A stretch of 5,016 nt of DNA. It comes from JBNJEM01 sp051745935 (GTDB taxonomy: Bacteria > Planctomycetota > Planctomycetia > Pirellulales > Pirellulaceae). The notes under the pieces are model-generated. The model was not told where the DNA came from. It did not search any database and saw only the letters and a program-made list of their open reading frames with translations. The stretch is from contig JBNJEM010000593.1 of assembly GCA_051745935.1 (NCBI GenBank), forward strand, positions 1-5,016, in the 5' to 3' direction. This document shows, one piece after another, positions 1-4,973 of the stretch (positions are counted from its first letter, which is position 1; each line of letters starts with the position of its first letter). The position numbers and the translations under genes were made by a program.

Positions 1-17
1 TTGAAGATCTCACATTT

Positions 18-112
18 CGTGAGATCCGCGGACACCAGATCAAGTACGATTTCGTACTTGAAAAGACGGGCCTGGAGACCCGTCCTACATATACTGTTTA
101 CAACGTTAGGGT
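18..112 (+). repeat. Left copy of a 95-bp terminal inverted repeat
   Basis: Positions 18-112 are the reverse complement of 4922-5016 with a single difference (A at 100; the paired base at 4934 reads as G in this orientation). The similarity stops sharply after 'gttagggt' at 112. The repeat is made of hairpins: 6-13/19-26 (GATCTCAC/GTGAGATC, starting before the shared part), 41-49/52-60 (CAAGTACGA/TCGTACTTG with a 2-base loop) and 65-70/79-84 (GACGGG/CCCGTC, 8-base loop). A CCGCGG palindrome lies at 26-31. It encodes no transposase. It could be a dispersed REP- or MITE-like element present twice, or the terminal inverted repeat of a 5-kb unit; the sequence alone does not decide. The resemblance of the third hairpin to planctomycete repeats is from memory. 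Confidence 0.95.
61..84 (-). terminator. Terminator-like hairpin inside the left repeat
   Basis: Read on the minus strand, a GACGGG/CCCGTC stem (79-84 with 65-70, 8-base loop) is followed directly by four T residues (the AAAA at 61-64). This is the form of a weak Rho-independent terminator for transcripts leaving the window to the left. The short T run makes function uncertain; the hairpin may simply be part of the repeat's own structure. Confidence 0.3.
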
Positions 113-564
113 TTACGCATCGCACGAAAGCCTGCTGGCGCACAGGGCATGGTAGGGAATTCGACGATATCGCCGGGCCGGACAGCAAGCAAGGCCCGAT
201 TCTCTGCTGTCTTTGGCAGCTCCACTACTTATACCGCTCACGGATGACTTTCTCCGCCGCGAGTCCGACCAACGGGAGGACGGCTTGCGTCGGGCAGCTT
301 TCCATCCGGAAAAATCCAACCGCCTGAAATATATCTGCTGCAAGCCACGCTTTCTGCCGAAGCATTCCGCCGACGCCATCGAAATGCGCCAACCGTTAGG
401 GGGCTGCGTCGCGGAACTCCCCACTTCATCCAGTGTGTGCTCGAACACGATAAAGCCAGCGGCTGGATCGGTCACCTCCACGCGAGGTTGGCAGCGAGAC
501 GATCGCATGATAGGATTGATAGCATATGAGACCGCATTCCAAACGTTGAAATAGCGTTGCATAC
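113..564. other. 452-bp stretch without a defensible gene
   Basis: Open frames exist on both strands, but none has a ribosome binding site, a recognisable domain or a clear coding bias. The longest is a minus frame, 562-113 (149 codons), whose segment RVEVTDPAAGFIVFEHTLDE looks protein-like but degrades into Arg/Ser-rich sequence. A second minus frame, 225-106 (GTG start, 39 codons), contains ALLAVRPGDIVEFPTMP and stops on a TAA inside the left repeat. The two protein-like stretches lie in different frames, so a decayed minus-strand gene is possible but unproven. No tRNA, rRNA, CRISPR or transposase signature was seen. The promoter of the antitoxin gene must lie at the right end of this stretch; no convincing -35/-10 pair was found. 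Confidence 0.5.
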
Positions 565-822
565 ATGAAGACCACCGTCACCGCGACCGAAGCCAAGACC
601 CAATTCTCACGCCTTCTGCGGCAGGTCGAGGCTGGGGAGACCATCGCGATCTCCAAGCGAGACGAGACCGTGGCCTTTTTGATCCCGCGTGGCCGGCTGG
701 AGGCCCTGGTGGAGACGTTGGAAATCTTGGGCAACCCGGCAGCCACGCAGGCCATCCGCCAGCACGAAGCTGGGGAACTTTCCTTTCAACCGCTGAGCTC
801 GCTGGATGAAGACGAAGGTTGA
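565..822 (+). CDS. Phd/YefM-type antitoxin (type II toxin-antitoxin)
   Basis: This 85-residue protein has the length and layout of Phd/YefM antitoxins. The N-terminal DNA-binding/dimerisation part reads VTATEAKTQFSRLLRQVEAG (about residues 5-24), followed by the usual 'ETIAISKRDETVAFLIP' strand pair (25-41). The C-terminal segment (47-85, beginning ALVETLEILGNPAATQAIR) is the acidic helical tail that wraps the toxin in RelE/ParE partners. Family members repress their own operon and neutralise a co-transcribed toxin. The next gene overlaps this stop by 17 bases, as in an intact toxin-antitoxin pair, but it is broken after about 20 codons. This antitoxin is therefore an orphan unless it acts on a toxin elsewhere. 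ATG 565 fits the family N-terminus exactly, although no clear Shine-Dalgarno sequence precedes it. It is transcribed towards the convergent serpin gene. Confidence 0.88.
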   Translation: MKTTVTATEAKTQFSRLLRQVEAGETIAISKRDETVAFLIPRGRLEALVETLEILGNPAATQAIRQHEAGELSFQPLSSLDEDEG

Positions 823-880
823 ACTCTCCGAGCACGTCGCCAATTTCGTGCGATCGCTCGCGCTGGCCAAGCGGGGCTAG
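806..880 (+). pseudogene. Truncated RelE/ParE-family toxin (first ~20 codons)
   Basis: ATG 806 lies inside the end of the antitoxin gene, in another frame, and opens a 24-codon reading frame ending at TAG 878-880. The peptide starts MKTKVELSEHVANFVRSLA, which matches the N-terminal strand and helix with which RelE/ParE toxins paired with Phd/YefM antitoxins usually begin (family proteins continue 'PEP..R..L' for another 65-75 residues). After residue ~19 the sequence changes to LAKRG and stops. The catalytic C-terminal half, with its basic residues and the R-V-G-R-Y-R-V-I-like core, is absent, and I found no trace of it in other frames or elsewhere in the window. The remnant's last four bases overlap the stop region of the serpin gene, which points to a rearrangement junction at about 862-877. 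The family call rests on a short segment plus the position behind an antitoxin. Confidence 0.7.
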
Positions 881-2100
881 GGCTCCGGCTCATTGAATCG
901 GCCCAGGAACAAAACTGCGCCGGTGCGCGTATCGCGGATCAAGAAGAGAAAGGGATGGTCGGCGCGGAACTCCGGCGACGGACGCCCGCGGAGGTCCACT
1001 ATGGCCCCGGTGGCCCCCGTCGCTTCAGTGCCCGTTTCGTTGACGTCGACGAAACCCTTGTGGACCACTTCATGAAGGTACAGCATCCCCTTCTTACCGT
1101 CCATGCCCGAAAAGTCGGCGCGACCGGCGGCAAAGGCGTCAGACATCCCCATCGAGGCGAGAACGGGCTCGAGTTGGAACTGGGCGGTCATCGAAAACTT
1201 CGGCAAGCAAACCTTCACCGTTCGAGGCCGAAGCCTCTCGGTCCAATGTCGGAGGTCGGCCGGAGAGAAGCCTTTTTCCAATGCACTCAGGCCGTCTTTC
1301 CGCCTCGGCAAGAGAATGGTCATCGTCATGTCGCCGCCGGCGTAGCCCATTTCGAGGCACTGGGCCGCGTCGTCCTCGGCATACTGAAACTCGGCCTCCT
1401 GAACCATCATCGGCGTTTCCACTGCGTTGCCGACCGCGGTGGTGAATGGCAGAGGACGGGTGTTGTCCGGCTCGAACTGATTCCGCCAGTGCCCGTGGAA
1501 GTAGATGGCGTTGGTCAGCACCAGGTGGGTAAGGCCCCCAGCCAACACGTCTCTCGGGATCAAATCCCGGATCTTCCCGTTGGTTTGTTCCTCAACCCAG
1601 GCGTTGATTGTCCTGCGCGCCGCCTCGGTGTCGCGATCGTAGTCCACCCGGCGAAGCGCCGCGCCGTAGTGAGCGTCGAGCAGTTCGGTGAACTCCCGGC
1701 GGAAGCCGTACTTGCGCTGCGCCCACAGGGCGTTGGCCACCGTCAGGTCGAACTTTTCCTGTTCGCCCAAAGCGTTCAGGTATTCCACCATGGCGTGGAA
1801 GCCTTCGTGGACATTGCGATCGGGTAGATGCAGGACCGCGGCCATTTGGGCTTCAGTGTCTCCCCGCGCGCCCGCGTAGGTCATGGTTAAGGCCGTCGAG
1901 ACGCTGGCCGGCGACAGAAAGAGGTTATCCTGCGACTGTTTGGCCAGGCAGCCGTAGAGGTCGAAGGTGAAAGCGTTCACGCTGTCAACCACTTCGGCCG
2001 ACGGCACGGGCTCCGAGCCGCAAATGTCGGCCGTACGAATACCAGGAAACGATGTGCAAATCAGAACAACGGCGGCAAGAGGCAAAGTAGTCGGTTTCAT
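877..2100 (-). CDS. Secreted serpin (peptidase inhibitor family I4)
   Basis: A 407-residue serpin, a suicide inhibitor that traps serine (sometimes cysteine) peptidases through its reactive centre loop. A hydrophobic signal peptide covers residues 1 to ~25. The family blocks are all present: 'NLFLSPASVSTALTMTYAGA' (59-78), 'LTNAIYFHGHWRNQFEP' (195-211), the hinge ETGTEATGAT (355-364; P17 Glu, P15 Gly, P14 Thr, small residues at P12-P9), and the C-terminal signature FRADHPFLFLI (378-388). Counting from the hinge puts P1 at Arg371 and P1' at Gly372, so a trypsin-like target is inferred. The loop is one residue longer on the primed side than in alpha-1-antitrypsin. The protein is complete to its C-terminus. 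ATG 2100 is chosen because it begins the signal peptide and has GAGG 8 bases upstream; an in-frame ATG at 2280 would add 60 unlikely residues and overlap the preceding gene. It is the last gene of the minus-strand cluster. Confidence 0.95.
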   Translation of the reverse strand: MKPTTLPLAAVVLICTSFPGIRTADICGSEPVPSAEVVDSVNAFTFDLYGCLAKQSQDNLFLSPASVSTALTMTYAGARGDTEAQMAAVLHLPDRNVHEGFHAMVEYLNALGEQEKFDLTVANALWAQRKYGFRREFTELLDAHYGAALRRVDYDRDTEAARRTINAWVEEQTNGKIRDLIPRDVLAGGLTHLVLTNAIYFHGHWRNQFEPDNTRPLPFTTAVGNAVETPMMVQEAEFQYAEDDAAQCLEMGYAGGDMTMTILLPRRKDGLSALEKGFSPADLRHWTERLRPRTVKVCLPKFSMTAQFQLEPVLASMGMSDAFAAGRADFSGMDGKKGMLYLHEVVHKGFVDVNETGTEATGATGAIVDLRGRPSPEFRADHPFLFLIRDTRTGAVLFLGRFNEPEP

Positions 2101-2108
2101 GAGACAGG

Positions 2109-2112
2109 CCTC
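2109..2112 (-). promoter_or_regulatory. Ribosome binding site that fixes the serpin start
   Basis: GAGG on the minus strand lies 8 bases before ATG 2100, directly ahead of the signal-peptide codons. It supports the 407-residue serpin over the 467-residue reading that starts at 2280. Confidence 0.6.
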
Positions 2113-2148
2113 GATAGGGGTACAGGAAACAATCTGAGTTGCGCCACA

Positions 2149-2179
2149 TGCCGGGCTTACGATATTCTGATGCCCGGCA
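2149..2179. repeat. Perfect 8-bp inverted repeat upstream of the serpin gene
   Basis: TGCCGGGC (2149-2156) and GCCCGGCA (2172-2179) are exact inverted copies with a 15-base centre. They lie 49-79 bases upstream of the serpin ATG. No T run follows on either strand, so an intrinsic terminator for the preceding gene is unlikely. The centre contains the best -10-like hexamer of the gap, which would suit an operator. It could also form a hairpin at the start of the serpin mRNA. Function is inferred from position only. Confidence 0.5.
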
Positions 2180-2189
2180 GGAAGTGCAA
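2161..2189 (-). promoter_or_regulatory. Possible serpin promoter
   Basis: On the minus strand TTGCAC (2189-2184) and AATATC (2166-2161) are separated by 17 bases, giving a loose match to a housekeeping-type promoter about 60 bases before the serpin ATG. The -10-like part falls in the centre of the inverted repeat 2149-2179. Matches this weak arise by chance, so this is only a candidate start of independent serpin transcription in a 176-bp gap. Confidence 0.28.
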
Positions 2190-2276
2190 GTTCCAGCAAA
2201 CGGAAAAGAAACTTTCCTCCCGAGGCAGGACCTCCAGCGGACGGGGCGTTTACAGCCAAGTCCGGGCGTTCGGCGA

Positions 2277-3701
2277 TCACTTCGCTCGCTCGGCGTCGTC
2301 GGAAGGCGTGACGTTTACCGTAAGCGAAAACGTGCGTTGTCGTTTCTTTGCCCCTTCCCAGGGCCGGCTGTATTCCAGCTCAAGGCCGGTTTCACCGGTC
2401 CCCTTCGCCTGAAAGGTGAACGTCGTGTGTCCGCCGCTTCCGAGCTTGCCAGAGTCTTCCTCGGCCGGCTCGTACTTTTGGTCGATTACTCGCAGGATAT
2501 TCTGATCGACGTCCGACACGGACCAGCGGAAACCGGTGGTCGGGTTGGATTCCAGCCGGATCATTAACTTTTGGCCGGCAACGACGGTCACTTCCGCCTG
2601 ATCGTCGGACTCGCCCAGCCGCAACGGCTCCGGCAGGCCATTCTCAGCCTCGCCAGTGTTCTCGCCGTTGGGCCGATACATCACCCAAATGGTGGAGGAA
2701 TCGACGACATGACCGGCGGGGGCCTTGATCTGCAATCGCGACATTTCCTGGTCGGGGCGGTCCGAATGGCGCGAACTGTTCCAGCAGAACAGCGCTCCAG
2801 GACCCGCGCTGGCGCAGGGAGCGGCGAAGCTCGTTAGGGTTTCCCATCGGTCCGTGGGGCTCTTCGGCGTCCGAACGGAAAAGCCGTCGACCATTTTGTT
2901 CAGTTCGCTCTCGCCGCCGGTGACGGTGCCGGCGACGGCCATGACCTTGACGGGTTTGCCCTCGCCAAGGAGGTCGTTGATCGGGTAAGTGTGACGCCGG
3001 TAGTGGCCCCAGCAGTTTTCATGGGGTGGGCGGTTGCCATCCAGCGCGGCGTGTTCTCGACATGTGAGCTTTTTGACACGCGGAAGGGCAACGCTTGCCC
3101 GATCTTCCTCCGCGCCTTCCTTGTTGTTAGGAGACGGTGAACCAGAAGACGAACGTTCCTCGGTCTCCTTGTCCCACGGCTGCTGGGCGAACGCGACGGC
3201 GCCAGCTCTCTTGTCCGGCAAACCCCCGGACCGCTCCACCTCGGGCTCGCCCTTCGCATTCCAATGGGTGGTGCGATAGGTGACCCGCTTGCCTCGTTGC
3301 TGTAGATACGTGTGGACCACCTCGCCAGGATAATACGGTACACAAACCGACCCCGGCATCGGCGGGTTCTTCTGCCACCTGACCACCAGCGTTTGATAAG
3401 GCTTCACATTGCCTTCCTCCACTTCCGTCACTTGCAGCCACGCCTGGTATTCCCCAAGATCGACCGTCATCTCTTCGCCTTCCGGTCCCCGCGAAGTGTG
3501 TCTCTTGACGTCGATGCAGGCAACGCCGAGAACCCGAACCGTGGCCACCACGTCGCTCTTTTCTCGCAACTCTTCCTCGCTCAACGGCGGCGGTACGCCT
3601 TCCGCACGGGGTACGTTGAAGGCGCAGACAAAAACAACCGTTACCCACGCCAACAGCCACATCCCGGCCGGTCCACTCGTCAATCGTCTGATGGTTTGCA
3701 T
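2277..3701 (-). CDS. Exported protein with C-terminal chagasin-type inhibitor domain (I42)
   Basis: A 474-residue protein with a signal peptide (residues 1 to ~35; basic MQTIRR, then a hydrophobic stretch 14-29). The last ~100 residues (369-465) form a chagasin/ICP domain, which blocks papain-like (C1) cysteine peptidases with three loops. All three loop motifs are present: NPTTGF (386-391), GSGG (421-424) and RPW (446-448). Typical chagasins are about 110 residues in total, so the ~330 residues before the domain are an unusual addition. That part has a segment with VVATVRVLGV and LQVTEVEEGNVKP (about 50-100), a Ser/acidic linker (~176-205) and a third segment (~206-365). It holds six cysteines (62, 120, 214, 230, 296, 306), none of them in the inhibitor domain, suggesting disulfides outside the cytoplasm. 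I do not recognise these segments. ATG 3701 is preferred to the ATG 39 bases upstream because AGGAG lies 6 bases before it and it begins the signal peptide. Confidence 0.9.
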   Translation of the reverse strand: MQTIRRLTSGPAGMWLLAWVTVVFVCAFNVPRAEGVPPPLSEEELREKSDVVATVRVLGVACIDVKRHTSRGPEGEEMTVDLGEYQAWLQVTEVEEGNVKPYQTLVVRWQKNPPMPGSVCVPYYPGEVVHTYLQQRGKRVTYRTTHWNAKGEPEVERSGGLPDKRAGAVAFAQQPWDKETEERSSSGSPSPNNKEGAEEDRASVALPRVKKLTCREHAALDGNRPPHENCWGHYRRHTYPINDLLGEGKPVKVMAVAGTVTGGESELNKMVDGFSVRTPKSPTDRWETLTSFAAPCASAGPGALFCWNSSRHSDRPDQEMSRLQIKAPAGHVVDSSTIWVMYRPNGENTGEAENGLPEPLRLGESDDQAEVTVVAGQKLMIRLESNPTTGFRWSVSDVDQNILRVIDQKYEPAEEDSGKLGSGGHTTFTFQAKGTGETGLELEYSRPWEGAKKRQRTFSLTVNVTPSDDAERAK

Positions 3702-3707
3702 CGTATT

Positions 3708-3712
3708 CTCCT
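3708..3712 (-). promoter_or_regulatory. Ribosome binding site that fixes the chagasin-domain gene start
   Basis: AGGAG on the minus strand lies 6 bases before ATG 3701. This site decides for ATG 3701 over the in-frame ATG at 3740, which would put 13 polar residues in front of the signal peptide. Confidence 0.75.
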
Positions 3713-3831
3713 GTTCGGGTAGATGGCAATTTCGAAACATCGTTGCCCGCCTACTGCCGCCACGTGTTCCAACGGCTCACGCATTATTCAACACCCCTTA
3801 TCATTCAGTTCCGATGGCCGACCCTGGCCGA

Positions 3832-4911
3832 TCAGTACAACCACCAGCCGCAGATCGGCGTTGGAACCCCGCCCGGGCACATTGGGACATGCAGCCGCGG
3901 GTCGTCGTCCGGGGTGAGAACCAGCATCGGGTTTTTCGGCAGGTCGGCCGGGTCGATGGCGACCCGCTTTCCATCGGCACGAAAGCCTACCGGCTCAAGT
4001 TGCGCTCGCCGCTTCCCGATTGGTGAGGCCATCACGATGAGGGACTTACCCATGTTGTCGGCCCCCTCGCCGTGGATGAACATGACCAGCTCGGCGTCGA
4101 CGCCATGCTCTTCGAACTCCTCTTCCACTTGCCGGGCAATCGTCAGCAGGGATTTGGCCTTCGCCGTGTGCTTTTGGGCCTGCAGCAGGGCGGCCACCAC
4201 GTTGATTCGTTTTCCCGAGCCACTCGCCGGACGGAGAACCGCCTGCCGAAAGTCATCCCGCGACAGAAGTGCGGCAAAGCGCTTGGCGAGCAGTTGCAAG
4301 CAGGCGTTCAACGCCCCAAATTCGCCCGTCTCACGCTGCACCTTCTTTCGAACGAAGATCACAAAGCCCCGACACGATACGTCGCTGCGCCGGTTATGCC
4401 CGTCGCGGCGAACGCGCAGGAAGGAATCGAGGCCGATGTATTCCTTGAACGCCCGAAGCAGAATAAGGCCCACCGCGGTGGGGAAGTAACCACCAGCGCC
4501 CCCGCTTTTCGCGAGAGCCGGCGACGACGACCTGGTTGCCAGGAACCCGGCCATCAGTCGCTCCACACCGGCTTCGGTGGGGTGAGCCGGGTCGCCGAGC
4601 ACATCCTGGTGCTCCTGGATATATTCGACCCACGCCCGCTGCGTTGCCGGGTCCATATGGTGCAGCACGTCCCAGACTTCACCGGCCGCCTCGGCCAGCT
4701 CCTCGTCGCTGACGGACTCGGGCACCGTGTACGTGGCGGCGTACGCCATGTTTTTTACGTAATCGGCATGGCCGGGGCCACGCGGAAGCGAACCGCCCGA
4801 GCCGTCCCCTTCCGCGCCCAACCTGGGCGCTGCGCCTTCACCGCCGGGCTCGGCAGCGACTGCGGAAGCTCCCACCGAGAAGACAGCGATCAACGACCAC
4901 GCCGAGACCAT
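3832..4911 (-). CDS. Exported protein of unknown function
   Basis: A 359-residue protein that I cannot name with confidence. Residues 1-20 form a hydrophobic leader ending AVAA before EP, suiting signal peptidase I, though no Arg/Lys precedes the core when ATG 4911 is the start. A Gly/Pro-rich spacer (21-48) leads to a helical region (66-125), a central part (about 140-265) with 'LLAKRFAALLSRDDFRQAVL' (207-226), and a C-terminal part with GFRADGKRVAIDPADLPKNP (309-328) then MLVLTPDDD (329-337). That order (helical 'AxxLAxxLxDxxFR' stretch, then a 'YDxDGxxVxLD..PP..PVLVL' end) recalls a broad group of exported bacterial proteins of unknown function, possibly DUF3103-like; this is from memory. 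Cysteines 345 and 354 could pair. It is the first gene of the minus-strand cluster, 130 bp before the chagasin-domain gene. The frame stays open upstream through the repeat to the window edge, so the true start is uncertain. Confidence 0.75.
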   Translation of the reverse strand: MVSAWSLIAVFSVGASAVAAEPGGEGAAPRLGAEGDGSGGSLPRGPGHADYVKNMAYAATYTVPESVSDEELAEAAGEVWDVLHHMDPATQRAWVEYIQEHQDVLGDPAHPTEAGVERLMAGFLATRSSSPALAKSGGAGGYFPTAVGLILLRAFKEYIGLDSFLRVRRDGHNRRSDVSCRGFVIFVRKKVQRETGEFGALNACLQLLAKRFAALLSRDDFRQAVLRPASGSGKRINVVAALLQAQKHTAKAKSLLTIARQVEEEFEEHGVDAELVMFIHGEGADNMGKSLIVMASPIGKRRAQLEPVGFRADGKRVAIDPADLPKNPMLVLTPDDDPRLHVPMCPGGVPTPICGWWLY

Positions 4912-4938
4912 CGCCAGCTTTACCCTAACGTTGCAAAC

Positions 4939-4944
4939 AGTATA
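4939..4944 (-). promoter_or_regulatory. -10-like hexamer in the right repeat facing the gene cluster
   Basis: TATACT on the minus strand differs from TATAAT at one position and lies 27 bases before ATG 4911, a workable distance for a short leader. No good -35 hexamer sits 16-18 bases upstream; the hairpin arm occupies that place. The same hexamer in the left copy (90-95) faces rightward, towards the antitoxin gene. If used, the repeat would act as a portable promoter for whatever lies between the copies. Confidence 0.3.
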
Positions 4945-4949
4945 TGTAG

Positions 4950-4973
4950 GACGGGTCTCCAGGCCCGTCTTTT
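4950..4973 (+). terminator. Terminator-like hairpin inside the right repeat
   Basis: This is the mirror of the hairpin in the left copy. On the plus strand GACGGG (4950-4955) pairs with CCCGTC (4964-4969) and TTTT follows at 4970-4973. It could stop plus-strand transcripts leaving the window to the right. With both copies acting this way the segment between them would be partly insulated. The U-tract is only four bases, so confidence is low. Confidence 0.3.

Noticed and set aside
1..327. Plus-strand open frame starting TTG at the window edge
   Set aside because: Its first third is the translated repeat and the rest has no resemblance to a protein family; no ribosome binding site is visible.
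113..564. tRNA, CRISPR array or small regulatory RNA in the gene-free stretch
   Set aside because: No cloverleaf, no regularly spaced direct repeats and no promoter-terminator pair could be seen.
955..1827. Plus-strand 290-codon open frame
   Set aside because: It lies wholly antisense to the serpin gene, whose protein is clearly recognisable; the open frame is a by-product of GC-rich codon use.
877..2280. Serpin starting at ATG 2280 (467 residues)
   Set aside because: The extra 60 residues precede a normal signal peptide, overlap the end of the upstream gene, and lack the GAGG site found at ATG 2100.
2139..2567. Plus-strand 142-codon open frame
   Set aside because: It covers the complement of the chagasin domain, whose three loop motifs prove the minus-strand frame.
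3127..3729. Minus-strand 200-codon open frame in another phase
   Set aside because: It overlaps the chagasin-domain gene in a different frame; only the 3701-2277 frame carries a signal peptide and the inhibitor motifs.
3409..4026. Plus-strand 205-codon open frame
   Set aside because: It runs antisense across two minus-strand genes and their gap; the composition is that of a shadow frame.
3743..4489. Plus-strand 248-codon open frame
   Set aside because: It is mostly antisense to the exported-protein gene 3832-4911, is rich in Arg/Ser, and has no domain or ribosome binding site.
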